Notes: generated by a model from the sequence alone, not told the origin. Counted from the first letter of the stretch, positions 54,101-62,391 are shown. The stretch: 64,000 bases of DNA from Microcella alkalica (GCF_014595885.1 NZ_JABUKC010000004.1:62001-126000), one strand, 5' to 3'. A program made the numbers and translations.

Positions 54101-56706
54101 AAGGTCGCCCGCGCGGTCGCCGACTCGCCGAACTGGTCGGAGATGCGGTACACGACCGAGTACTCGCCGGGAGTCTCCGGCGCCTGGAACCGGACGGCGT
54201 CGCCCTGCGTGAACGCGAGCCCCTCGCCCACGCCCTCGACCTCGGCGAGCTGCGGGTCGAGCGTGATGCGGGCGCGATCGGGATGGATGTCGTTGTCGAG
54301 CACCGGCACGCTCGTGAAGTCGCCCGCGCGCACCGTGCGCCGATCATCCACCGCGATCGGGGGCTGCCGGTTCACGATCGGCGGCACGGGCACGATCGTG
54401 ACGCCCGCGACGGCCGTCGCCGCGCCGTCGGAGATGGTGTAGCTCACCTGCGTCTGCTCGGTCACGGCGGCCGAGGCGGTGATGCGGATGATCGTGTTGT
54501 TGAGCAGCTCGACCGAGACGCCCTCGGCGGTCGCCTCCGTCGAGACCGACTGCACGGCCAGCACCGAGCCAGACGGCGACACGTCGTTGCTCAGCACGCG
54601 CACGGAGGTCGGCTCGCCGGCGCGCAGGTAGGCGACGTCGGCGACGGCGACCGGGGCGAGCGGCTCGTCGGGCCGCGGCCTGGCCTCGATGCGGATGAGG
54701 CCGACGCTCGTCGCGGCCTCCGCTCCGAGCCCGTACTTCAGGTACACCGCACCGGGCTCGGTCGGCGTCACGGAGACCCGCCCCGACTCCGGGTTGATCT
54801 CGGCCGTCACCGACTCGGGCACCTCGTCGATCGACAGCAGCCGCAGCGCCGCCCCTGACGGCGAGAGGTCGTTCAGCAGCGGCTCGATCACGACGGTCTC
54901 GCCGACGATGACCTCGGCGAAGTCTGGCGTGCCGACGGGGGTGAGCGTGCCCGCCGCGACGACCTCGATCTCGAGCTCGCCGCTCGCGCTCGCGCGGCCG
55001 TCGGAGACCACGAACGAGATCGTCTTCGCCCCGAGCTCGCCCGAGCGATGCCGGAAGGTGATGAAGCCGTCGGGCGTGAAGCTGAGCTCGTCGGAGGTCG
55101 TCGCCGCGGCGCTGTCGAGGAAGATCTCGTCGCCGTCGGGGTCGCGGAAGTTCGGCAGCACGTTGTAGGTGATCGACTGCCCGGTCTCGACGGCGGTGCG
55201 ACTCGATCGCAGCTGCTCGGGCGCGCCGTTGGCCTCGGCGCTCGTGATGGCGAGCGCGACGGTCGACTCGGCGACGCCTCCCGAGCGGCCGTCGCTCACG
55301 GTGTAGCGGAAGCTCGCCCCGCCGGCGGCGTTCGCGGCGGGGGTGAACTGCAGCGCGCGACCGCCGTCGATGAGGTCGAGGCGGCCGACGGTCTCCGGCA
55401 CGGGGCTGACGTTGGTGACGACGAGCACGTCGCCGTCGGGGTCGGTGTCGTTGTCGAGCACGGGCAGGATCGTCGTGCGACCCGCGCGCACGCCGAACTC
55501 GTCGGGTCGGGCGATCGGGGGCCGGTTCTCCTCCGTGCGCTCGGCGAGCGTGTCCTCGAACGACTCCTCCGAGGCCTCCTCGTCACCCTCCTCGCTCTCC
55601 TCCAGCTGCGGTGGCGTGATCTCGTCCCAGTTGTCGACGAGGCGCAGCGAGCTCTCGAGCACCCAGGCGTTGCCGGTGAGCAGGTCGTTGAGCGCGATGA
55701 CCTGGCGGTTGACGCGGAACTCGAGCCGAGAGCCGCTCGTCGGCTGCTCGATGTCGAGCACGCGCGGCTCGGCGCCGTCGCAGGCGTAGAGGTAGGCGCG
55801 ACCCTCGGGGAAGGCGGCGTGGATGCACCCCGCGAGCTGCACGGGCGCCGCCACCTGCTCGGGCGTGCGTGCCGCGGCCGAGGTCGCCTCGAGGCGCTCG
55901 ACCTCGCCGCCCTCGAGCGGCACCCGGAGCACTCCCTCGCCCGTCGCGACGACGACCGCGCTCGACTCGTCGCTCGGCTGCTGCAGGCGCAGCGCGTCGT
56001 GCTCGAGCTCGATGCGTCGCCCCTCGCCCGTCACGATCACGTCGGCGGCGTCGTCGAGCACGACGGCTGTCGAGCCGACGACCGTCAGCTCGTGCTCGCG
56101 CGGCAGGTCGATCGACGACTCGACGGGCGCGAACCCGGGGCCGTCGATGCGGTACAGCAGACCCTGCTCGGGCGAGGTGGCGTGCACGACGCCGTCGCGG
56201 CCCACGACGGCGCGCGCGTCGTCGCCGAGCTCGAGGTCGGGCTCGCGCGCCGCCGCGTCGAAGCTCAGCTCGTTGGCGACGTCGACGACCCAGAGCGAGC
56301 CGGTCGCGGGGTCGAGCACCGACAGCGTCTCGCGGCCAAGGCTCACGCGCGCGCCGGTGGGCAGGTCGGTGCGCTCGATGAGCGTCGCGCGCGCCTGATC
56401 GATGCGCTCGAGCGTGCTGGCCTGCCGATCGTGCAGCAGCACGGTGCGGCCGTGCTGCAGCACGTCGATGTCGTTGCCGGCGGTGCGCACGCCCGCGGTG
56501 AGCTCGTCGATCTGCCGGTTGAGGCGCCCGGCGAGCGATTCCTCGCCGTTGGTGACCCACACGTCGCGCGAGTCGAGATCGACCTCGCTCACGGGGAAGC
56601 CCTCGTAGGCGATCGCGAGCCCGACGGGAACGCCTGCCAGGAGGGCGACCGCGAGCGAGGATGCGAGGGTGCGGCGAGAGCGCGTCCATCCGCCCAGCAG
56701 CGTCAC
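51130..56706 (-). CDS. giant surface protein with Ig-like repeats and fibronectin type III domains
   Basis: 1858 residues. One N-terminal membrane segment (about 14-34) with a basic start; residues ~45-370 contain short repeated beta motifs suggestive of a propeller; an acidic linker (EESEEGDEEASEESFEDTLA); then about ten Ig/cadherin-like repeats from ~395 to 1450, each marked by ND-type loops such as LDNDTDPDGD, LSNDVSPSG, LDNDIHPD, LNDSDPNG; three fibronectin III domains ~1480-1750; and a C-terminal domain with SPYAPCCNSVG. No LPxTG. The topology suggests an anchored extracellular protein. GTG start. Confidence 0.85.
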   Translation of the reverse strand: MTLLGGWTRSRRTLASSLAVALLAGVPVGLAIAYEGFPVSEVDLDSRDVWVTNGEESLAGRLNRQIDELTAGVRTAGNDIDVLQHGRTVLLHDRQASTLERIDQARATLIERTDLPTGARVSLGRETLSVLDPATGSLWVVDVANELSFDAAAREPDLELGDDARAVVGRDGVVHATSPEQGLLYRIDGPGFAPVESSIDLPREHELTVVGSTAVVLDDAADVIVTGEGRRIELEHDALRLQQPSDESSAVVVATGEGVLRVPLEGGEVERLEATSAAARTPEQVAAPVQLAGCIHAAFPEGRAYLYACDGAEPRVLDIEQPTSGSRLEFRVNRQVIALNDLLTGNAWVLESSLRLVDNWDEITPPQLEESEEGDEEASEESFEDTLAERTEENRPPIARPDEFGVRAGRTTILPVLDNDTDPDGDVLVVTNVSPVPETVGRLDLIDGGRALQFTPAANAAGGASFRYTVSDGRSGGVAESTVALAITSAEANGAPEQLRSSRTAVETGQSITYNVLPNFRDPDGDEIFLDSAAATTSDELSFTPDGFITFRHRSGELGAKTISFVVSDGRASASGELEIEVVAAGTLTPVGTPDFAEVIVGETVVIEPLLNDLSPSGAALRLLSIDEVPESVTAEINPESGRVSVTPTEPGAVYLKYGLGAEAATSVGLIRIEARPRPDEPLAPVAVADVAYLRAGEPTSVRVLSNDVSPSGSVLAVQSVSTEATAEGVSVELLNNTIIRITASAAVTEQTQVSYTISDGAATAVAGVTIVPVPPIVNRQPPIAVDDRRTVRAGDFTSVPVLDNDIHPDRARITLDPQLAEVEGVGEGLAFTQGDAVRFQAPETPGEYSVVYRISDQFGESATARATFVVTPRDAESNEPPVLAQQTARTFAGSSVRIDVPLDDVDPDGDSVVLAGLAAPPGLGAIVDSGPTWFVYEAYANSRGTDRFSYEVEDALGERATGEIVVGVVPRPEVQAQPTAVDDRIQVRPGRTASVEVLLNDSDPNGYPLSVSRELLEVDDGLEAELDGAKIIISAPEVEGGYALRYEMTNGNGGVDSAFVQVEVTSSAEIPFPSADDHYVLDSELEGTDPVVVDVSDLIDNPNGRDSDLLLSTEGPNADRAGVDQSSGTVTVTPGDERHAIAYRVTDPDDDTLTATAFIVVPPAVTEERESPPYLRPDLEQQIVEMDGEIQWDLADIVVVPTGRPAILTGPENVRASDADGSSLVVDGDTLRYAPAEGFRGQASIVFEVTDGASADDPNGNTALLTLPVTVGDPDFRDAPPEFTALSLEIEAGEAAQTVDLRDSTAHPNRAVIADVAYGGLSTPSNGIEASLGGSQLTVSAPFGVQPGTSTTLAVELRYRDFVVPGQITVTVVASQRPLVQAVTDEAKGQRSVTTTVDVLANDFNPFAGESLEVIDAVVENAAETSAQVRFTAEGAVTVDPDASFIGVVSVVYTVQDATQDPSRHVQGRLLLTVRDVPDQPAPPAIVSEQDQAVVIGWQAPATNGEPILDYTITWQGGSTTVGAGAAQATIGGLTNGTAYTFRVSARNVLGSSTTSPESAAARPFGTPSAPGSVSISATSNGSGRVNFSWSAANGNGRDVAEYEWRLSDGQTGRVSGTTLSSSAVGVVGNGYTVDVVAIGPSGLQSPPTRSAGAATPEPGAPNWAEAAVGARGDRTLTLTWGNAPSTGEIDRWEINISEDGRNWGWQRVGSDRRHTFQGAFGSNYRFQVRAVDNGATGASTTSNTVTPRDVLPPPAPSATIYKGGISPYAPCCNSVGIDYRDFTPGNYRITTFLDGSNGGLTDNVYSLGASGSRLIDNALGTRRDSQIRVRIVSVATGQVFWSNTISGEQWNNLRPR

Positions 56707-56787
56707 CCGGTCATCCCATTCACATCGTCATCGGTCGAGTCCAGCGGTCACGGTAACACGGGGAAAAATCAGCTGCGATGGGGAGCG

Positions 56788-57516
56788 CTACCCCTGTGCA
56801 TCGAGCAGCGGCAGGTCGTCGGCGCTGACCAGGCGCGTGACGACCGCGTACTCGACGAGCCGCGCGCGGCGCTGCGTCGCGAGCTTGCCGGGCCCGCCGC
56901 GCAGCCCCTGCACCCCGATGCGGTCGAGCTTGTCGCAGACGTTGTCGAGCTTGCGGTTGAAGGTCGTGAGCGGCCAGCCGAGCCGCGCGGCGGCGTCGGC
57001 CGAGGTCGGGATCGCGCCGCGGCCCGGCACGCTCTGCCGCAGCACGTCCTCCGCGAGGGCGATGATGAGCAGGCGCTGGCTGGAGGTGAAGCTGATCGGC
57101 ATGCGCGTCGTCGAACCGGGGTCGGTGTCGAGCGTCGGTGCGGTGGCGAAGTAGTCGTCCTCCGTGTGCACGGTGAAGTCGTACGTCGTCGAGCCCGCCG
57201 TGAACAGCACGTGCAGGGTCGGGAAGACGATGGGCAGGCGTGCACCCGGCCCGAGCCAGGCCTGCACGGCGCCGGAGGAGTCGGAGATCGTCGCCGAGAG
57301 GGCGCTGCCGACGTTGGCGAGCCACCACAGGCCGTGCTCGGCGTGCACGCGCAGGAAGACGCGGTGCAGGAACGGGTTGTCGTCGATCGTCAGGTCGGCC
57401 TCGCGGCCGATGCCGAGACCCGTCGCGGGGTCCACGTCGAACCACTCGCCGCAGAACTCCACGCGCGGGGCGGCGAGCGCCGCGGCGGTCATCGGCTCGG
57501 TCACGGATTCATTCAT
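56788..57516 (-). CDS. FHA-like domain fused to a helix-turn-helix domain
   Basis: 242 residues. The first ~115 residues form an FHA-like beta domain (LGIGREADLTIDDN, then HRVFLRVHAEHGLWWLANVG), but the usual Ser-x-x-His and Asn-Gly residues are missing (NPFLHR; no S-x-NG). The C-terminal 100 residues are helical with an HTH-like TSADAAARLGWPLTTFNRKL. This suggests a DNA-binding output regulator of the kinase system. ATG 57516 overlaps the kinase stop (ATGA). A GC-rich 81-bp gap separates it from the giant gene. Confidence 0.7.
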   Translation of the reverse strand: MNESVTEPMTAAALAAPRVEFCGEWFDVDPATGLGIGREADLTIDDNPFLHRVFLRVHAEHGLWWLANVGSALSATISDSSGAVQAWLGPGARLPIVFPTLHVLFTAGSTTYDFTVHTEDDYFATAPTLDTDPGSTTRMPISFTSSQRLLIIALAEDVLRQSVPGRGAIPTSADAAARLGWPLTTFNRKLDNVCDKLDRIGVQGLRGGPGKLATQRRARLVEYAVVTRLVSADDLPLLDAQG

Positions 57517-59243
57517 GCGGGGTAGCAGCTCTCGAGAGGGGCCGCGGAGGCGCGACCGGCGCGGATGATCTCGGCCTCGATGCACACGCGCGCGCCGGGC
57601 GCCGTGAGCGGCACGACGATGCGATCGCCCTCGACTGGTCGACGGTCGCCCGGCTGCTCGGCGCGGGCCCAGCGCAGCTGATCGCCCTCCTCCGGCTCGG
57701 GGTTGGCGATCTCGAAGACGGCGGCCGAGCCGTCGTCGCTCGGGCCGGCGGAGACGAGCACGGGGCTCGGCACGGTCTCGACCGGGATGGCGATGCCGGG
57801 CTCGTCGGAGGGCTGGGCGGTCGCGTCGGGGCGATCGCGCACGACGCCGCCGCCGACGATGACGCCGACGACCACGGCGGCGACGAGCAGGAGCGCGCCC
57901 GCGGCGACGAGCACGCGCACGCCGCGCCGCGCGCGGGGCCCGGTCGGCGGGGCCTCGGGGCTGCCTGCGGCCTCGGGCACCTCGGCGCCGTGCCCCGTGG
58001 TGTCGTCGCGAGCCGGAGACGACGGGCGGGTCGCCGCGGGGGCAGCTACTCCGGGCGCGGCGCCCGACGGGGCCGCGCCGCGGACGACCGTCGCGTCGAG
58101 GGCGGGGGCGAGCCCGCTCGCGGGCGCGGCGTCGCGCACGACGGTCGCCTCGAGCGCCGGCGTGGTCGGCGTCGCAGGCGGTGCCGACGCAGCCGGCGCG
58201 GCCGGCGGCACGGGCACCGCAGCGGCGGGTGCGGGAGCCGCGTCGATGACAGTGACACCGCGCACGCGCGTCTCATCGGCGTTCGCCTCCTCCCCCTGCG
58301 GGGCGCGCGGCGGCTCGGCAGCGAGGGAGGTGGGCACGTCGAGGGGCGTGGCGGCGTAGCCGAGCTCGAGCTCGACGCGCTGCAGGGCCCGCCCGAACTC
58401 GACGGCGCTCGCGTAGCGCTGCTCGCGCGCGGTCGCCATGCCGCGTCGCAGCACGGCCGCGAGCGAGGCGGGCACATCGCTGCGGGTGAGCGGCGTGATG
58501 GCACCGCGCTCGATGCGCCCGATGAGGTCGAGCGCCCCGTTGGGGCGACCCGGGATCTCGAAGGGGGTGCGCCCGGCGAGCAGCGTGTGCAGGGTCGCCG
58601 CGAGCGAGAAGACGTCGGAGCGGACATCCGGGTCGGGGCGATCGGCGAACATCTCGGGAGGCGACCACGGCACGCTCATGCCGACCGACTCGCCCTCGGT
58701 GCTCGAGCCGCCGCGCAGCTCGCTGAGCGTCGTCGTGATCGACACGGGCTCGTCGACGACGCTCGACGAGATGCCGAAGTCGGTCAGCGCCGGCCACCCG
58801 TAGGCGTTGGTGAGCACGTTCGCCGGCTTGATGTCGCGGTGCAGGATGCCCGCCTCGTGCGCCGTCGCGATCGCACCCGCGAGGCGCACGCCAGTGCGCA
58901 GCGCGTCGGCCACGGCGAAGGGGCCGCGCTTGACCTGCTCGCCGAGGCTGGGGCCGGAGCAGAACTCCATCACGAGGTACGGCCGGTCGTCGGCGGCGAT
59001 GTCGGCGTGGAAGATCGTGACGATCGAAGGATGCGCGCTCAAGCGGGCCATGAGGTTCGCCTCGTCGACGAACGCCTGCCGCGCTCGCGGCTCGAGCCCG
59101 TCGGTCAGCAGCACCTTCACGGCCACCGGTCGGCTCGGCAGTCGCTGCTCGTACAGGAACACGTCGCTGAACCCGCCCGAGCCGAGCAGGCGCACGTGCT
59201 CGTAGCCCGGCAGGGCGGGCGGGGTGCTGGGGGCGCGGCGCAT
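57513..59243 (-). CDS. Hanks-type Ser/Thr protein kinase, single-pass membrane
   Basis: 576 residues. Kinase domain 14-290: glycine loop LLGSGGFSDVFL, Lys43 in VAVKVL, catalytic Asp137 in HRDIKPANVL, DFG at 155-157. Linker 300-440 is Pro/Ala-rich and carries three (D/E)xTxVR motifs with Thr at 325, 367 and 385. One membrane segment at about 443-467, then a ~105-residue extracellular domain with two Cys and no PASTA repeats. ATG 59243 overlaps the FHA gene stop (TGATG). The extracellular ligand is unknown. Confidence 0.92.
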   Translation of the reverse strand: MRRAPSTPPALPGYEHVRLLGSGGFSDVFLYEQRLPSRPVAVKVLLTDGLEPRARQAFVDEANLMARLSAHPSIVTIFHADIAADDRPYLVMEFCSGPSLGEQVKRGPFAVADALRTGVRLAGAIATAHEAGILHRDIKPANVLTNAYGWPALTDFGISSSVVDEPVSITTTLSELRGGSSTEGESVGMSVPWSPPEMFADRPDPDVRSDVFSLAATLHTLLAGRTPFEIPGRPNGALDLIGRIERGAITPLTRSDVPASLAAVLRRGMATAREQRYASAVEFGRALQRVELELGYAATPLDVPTSLAAEPPRAPQGEEANADETRVRGVTVIDAAPAPAAAVPVPPAAPAASAPPATPTTPALEATVVRDAAPASGLAPALDATVVRGAAPSGAAPGVAAPAATRPSSPARDDTTGHGAEVPEAAGSPEAPPTGPRARRGVRVLVAAGALLLVAAVVVGVIVGGGVVRDRPDATAQPSDEPGIAIPVETVPSPVLVSAGPSDDGSAAVFEIANPEPEEGDQLRWARAEQPGDRRPVEGDRIVVPLTAPGARVCIEAEIIRAGRASAAPLESCYPA

Positions 59244-60289
59244 CAGCGGCTCCGCACCGTGAGGGTCGTGCCGCCGAGGTCGACGACGGTGCCGTCGAGC
59301 ACGGCGGTGGCCTCGCCGGCACGCAGCAGCTGCGGCGGCTTGCCCGGCAGTCGCACGCTCGTGCCGTTGCGCGAGTGCAGGTCGGTGACGACGACGGTGT
59401 CGCCCTCGAGCGCGATGCGCACGTGGGTGCGCGAGATGTCGGGGTTGTCGCGGATCACGATGAGCCTCGGCACGGCGCCGCTCGCGACCTGGCTGGCGCT
59501 CGGCGAGCGACCGACGATGACGGCGGGGGCGAGCGGCTCGACGACGCCCTGGTCGGTCTCGACGACGAAGCGGGGCGCGGCGGGCGCCGCCGGAGCCTCG
59601 ACCGCTGCGGGGCGCGCGCGCTCCGCGAAGCCGGGGATGCTCGCGCCGACGACCGTGAGCCCGTCATGGTCGCCGATCAGCTCGGCCTCGGTGACCGAGC
59701 GCACGATCGTCGCCTCGAACAGCTGCTCGGCCAGCGCGTGCTGCACGAGCGTCTCGCTGGAGAGCGGCACGAGCGTGGGGGCGGTGAGCGGCGAGGAATC
59801 GGGGCTCGCGACCGCCCCATGCTCGACGTTCCGCTCGCCGTTCGGCTCCACCGACCCGGGAGCGCCCAGCTCGACCCCGCGGGCCCGCACGACGCCGGCC
59901 TCGAGGGGCAGCCCGTCGCCCACCGGCGAGCCGATGCGCAGCACGTCGAAGGCGGGCACGAGCGACTCGCGCCAGGTGGCGACCCCTGCCCCGTCGAGCT
60001 CGTCGTGGGCGCCGGAGCGCTCGACCGCGACGGTGAGCGCACCGCGGACGACGACGCGCGCGGCGGGGCCGTCGAGCTCGACGATCGCGAACTCCGGGGC
60101 GTCGGCGAGCCCTGCGCTCGTCAGGTGCTCGAGCACGCGGGTGAGCGGCTGCGGCTCGGCGAGCGCGGCCCAGAGCGCCGCGGCGCTCACGGCGGTGCGA
60201 CCCGGCGCCTCGGCGACGAGCACTGCGAGGCCGCCGCGGACGGCGAGCAGGGCATCCGCCGCCTCGCCGAGCGCGTACCGGGCCGTCAT
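59243..60289 (-). CDS. FHA-domain protein
   Basis: 348 residues. The C-terminal FHA domain (about 253-345) is complete: VIVGRSPSASQ (Gly-Arg 260-261), ISRTHVRI (Ser287, His290 region) and HSRNGTSVR. The N-terminal 180 residues are an alpha/beta domain I do not recognise. FEATIVRSV puts Thr194 in the same (D/E)xTxVR motif as the kinase linker, a likely phosphorylation site. ATG 60289 overlaps the phosphatase stop (ATGA), so phosphatase, reader and kinase are made together. Confidence 0.88.
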   Translation of the reverse strand: MTARYALGEAADALLAVRGGLAVLVAEAPGRTAVSAAALWAALAEPQPLTRVLEHLTSAGLADAPEFAIVELDGPAARVVVRGALTVAVERSGAHDELDGAGVATWRESLVPAFDVLRIGSPVGDGLPLEAGVVRARGVELGAPGSVEPNGERNVEHGAVASPDSSPLTAPTLVPLSSETLVQHALAEQLFEATIVRSVTEAELIGDHDGLTVVGASIPGFAERARPAAVEAPAAPAAPRFVVETDQGVVEPLAPAVIVGRSPSASQVASGAVPRLIVIRDNPDISRTHVRIALEGDTVVVTDLHSRNGTSVRLPGKPPQLLRAGEATAVLDGTVVDLGGTTLTVRSR

Positions 60290-61164
60290 CGGGCGGGCTC
60301 CGGGGCGCGCGGCAGCGTGTCCTCCGCGTCGGCCTCGAGCCGGTCGCGGGTCGAGGCGAGGCCGGGATCGCTCGCCTCCGGCGCACCGGGGCTCGACGCC
60401 TCGACGACGATCGCCGTGACGTTGTCGGAGCCACCCGCCGCGACCGCCGCGTCGACGAGCGCCTGCGCGATCGTCGGCCGCTCGCCGTGCGCGCCGTGCT
60501 CGCGCAGCAGCGCCGCGATGTCGGCGTCGCTGAGCTCGCGGGTCAGCCCGTCGGAGCACAGCAGGAAGACCTGGTCGCCCACGACCGGCAGCAGCCAGAC
60601 GTCGGCGCTCACCTCGGGGCGCACCCCCACGGCGCGCGTGATCACGTTGCGGTCGGGGTGGGAGGCGGCGTCGGCGACGCTGAGCGTGCCGGCATCGACG
60701 AGCTCCTGCACGAGCGAGTGGTCGACGGTGAGCTGGCGGAGGTCGCGGCCGCTCCAGGCGTAGAGGCGCGAGTCGCCGATGTTCGCCGCGAGCCAGTAGG
60801 CCGAGCCCTCGCTGTCGCCGCGCACGAGCCCGAGCACGACGAGCGTCGTGCCCGAGACGCCCGTCACGCCGTCGCGCTCGGAGCGCTCGCGCACCGCGTC
60901 GTTCGCGGCGCCGATCGCGGCGAGCAGCTCGTCGACCGTCGGCGTCGAGCCCTCGGGAACGCGATCGGCGATCGCCGCGATCGCCGTGCGGCTGGCGACG
61001 TCGCCCCGCTCGTGACCGCCCATCCCATCGGCGACGACGAAGAGCGGCGGGGCTGCCCGGAAGGAGTCCTCGTTGAGGGGTCGCACGGCACCGGCCGAGG
61101 TCTCGGCGGAGACGACGATGCGGGTTGCAGCCGACCCGACGGTCACCTCCGTCTGCGCGCGCAC
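60286..61164 (-). CDS. PP2C-family Ser/Thr phosphatase
   Basis: 292 residues, cytosolic. Motifs: VRPLNEDSF (31-34 NEDS), VADGMGGHERGD (46-51), AANIGDSRLYAW, TRAVGV, FLLCSDGLT and GGSDNVTAIVV, giving the full metal-binding set of PrpC/Stp-type phosphatases. A ~30-residue acidic tail follows. It should reverse the action of the kinase two genes on. GTG 61164 with GAGGGGGG upstream; longer starts would be less well served. Confidence 0.9.
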   Translation of the reverse strand: MRAQTEVTVGSAATRIVVSAETSAGAVRPLNEDSFRAAPPLFVVADGMGGHERGDVASRTAIAAIADRVPEGSTPTVDELLAAIGAANDAVRERSERDGVTGVSGTTLVVLGLVRGDSEGSAYWLAANIGDSRLYAWSGRDLRQLTVDHSLVQELVDAGTLSVADAASHPDRNVITRAVGVRPEVSADVWLLPVVGDQVFLLCSDGLTRELSDADIAALLREHGAHGERPTIAQALVDAAVAAGGSDNVTAIVVEASSPGAPEASDPGLASTRDRLEADAEDTLPRAPEPAR

Positions 61165-61202
61165 GCCATCGCCCCCCTCAGCACTCGACCCGTCGGTGCA
61201 CC

Positions 61203-61231
61203 ACCCTACAGAATCGTTGAGCAGCACTCAG
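61203..61231 (-). promoter_or_regulatory. candidate promoter of the kinase/phosphatase cluster
   Basis: On the minus strand CTGAGT (61226-61231) and TAGGGT (61203-61208) are 17 bases apart, a plausible -35/-10 pair giving a short leader before GTG 61164. The -35 matches consensus only partly. Confidence 0.35.
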
Positions 61232-61244
61232 TGCCGGAACGGCG

Positions 61245-61280
61245 ACGCCCCGCCGCTCGCGCGAGGCGAGGGCGGGGCGT
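61245..61280 (-). terminator. hairpin after the TerC gene
   Basis: ACGCCCCGCC (61245-61254) pairs with GGCGGGGCGT (61271-61280); the 16-base interval can pair further inside. It lies 29 bases downstream of the TerC stop and upstream of the promoter of the phosphatase cluster, so it would separate the two units. Confidence 0.5.
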
Positions 61281-61308
61281 GCGGGGGCGGCCGCTGGCCG
61301 TCGGGTGA

Positions 61309-62391
61309 CTAGCGATCGCGCGCGTCGCCGGGCGCCGCGACCGTGGGCTCGCCCTCGGCCGTGGCCTCGACGACCGCGGGAGCGTCGTCGTCGCTCGGGC
61401 CCGTCAGGCTCGGGATGTAGCGGTGCTCGCGGCGGATCTTGATGAGGCTCGCCACCACAGCGACCGCCATCGAGGCGATGATGACCGCGAGCGAGGTCCA
61501 CGTGTCGATCTCGGGCACGTTGACGTGCTCGCCGCCATTGATGAACGGCAGCTCGTTCTCGTGCAGGGCGTGCAGCACGAGCTTCACGCCGATGAAGGCG
61601 AGGATGAACGCGATGCCGTACTTCAGGTACTCGAGCTTGTCGACCAGGTGGCCGAGCAGGAAGTACAGCTGGCGCAGCCCCATGAGCGCGAAGACGTTCG
61701 CGGTGAAGACGATGAACGGGCTCTGCGTGATGCCGAAGATCGCCGGGATCGAGTCGAGCGCGAAGATCAGGTCGGTCGTGCCGATCGCGATGAAGACGAT
61801 GAGCAGGGGCGTGAAGAAGGTCTTGCCGTCGACGCGCGTGCGGATCTTCATGCCGTCGAACTCGTCGGTGATCGCGATGCGCTTGCGCAGGAAGCCGATG
61901 AGCTTCGACTCGCGCTCCTCGTCGTCCTCGCGGCCCGAGAACGCCTGCTGCGCGGCCGTGACGAGCAGGAACGCGCCGAAGATGTAGAAGACCCAGCTGA
62001 AGTTCTCGATGAGCGCGGCGCCGAGCAGGATGAACACGCCGCGGAAGATCAGCGCCAGGATGATGCCGACCATCAGCACCTCCTGCTGCATCTTCTTGGG
62101 CACCGCGAACTGGGCCATGATGATGACGAACACGAAGAGGTTGTCGATCGAGAGGCTGTACTCGGTCAGCCAGCCGGCGACGAACTCGCCGCCCGCGTCG
62201 GGGCCCACGAAGGCGAACATCATGCCGGCGAAGACGAGCGCGAGCGCCACGTAGAAGGCGACCCAGAGACCCGACTCCTTCGGGCTCGGCACGTGCGGCC
62301 GCTTGACGACGAGCAGCAGATCGGCGAGCAGGATCAGGCTCAGCACGACGAACGAGCCGATCTCGAACCAGACGGGGATGACGTAGTCCAC
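61309..62391 (-). CDS. TerC-family integral membrane protein
   Basis: 360 residues with about nine membrane segments. Signatures WLTEYSLSIDNLFVFVIIMA and DLIFALDSIPAIFGI contain the conserved acidic residues of TerC/Alx proteins, which are linked to tellurite resistance and metal (Mn or Ca) export. No other ter genes are nearby. GTG 62391 has GGAAGG upstream; a longer frame to 62541 is Pro/Arg-rich and unlikely. Confidence 0.93.
   Translation of the reverse strand: MDYVIPVWFEIGSFVVLSLILLADLLLVVKRPHVPSPKESGLWVAFYVALALVFAGMMFAFVGPDAGGEFVAGWLTEYSLSIDNLFVFVIIMAQFAVPKKMQQEVLMVGIILALIFRGVFILLGAALIENFSWVFYIFGAFLLVTAAQQAFSGREDDEERESKLIGFLRKRIAITDEFDGMKIRTRVDGKTFFTPLLIVFIAIGTTDLIFALDSIPAIFGITQSPFIVFTANVFALMGLRQLYFLLGHLVDKLEYLKYGIAFILAFIGVKLVLHALHENELPFINGGEHVNVPEIDTWTSLAVIIASMAVAVVASLIKIRREHRYIPSLTGPSDDDAPAVVEATAEGEPTVAAPGDARDR

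Noticed and set aside
61309-62391. Tellurite-resistance operon.
   Set aside because: A lone TerC-family gene is common in actinobacteria, and no terB, terD, terE or terZ gene is present.
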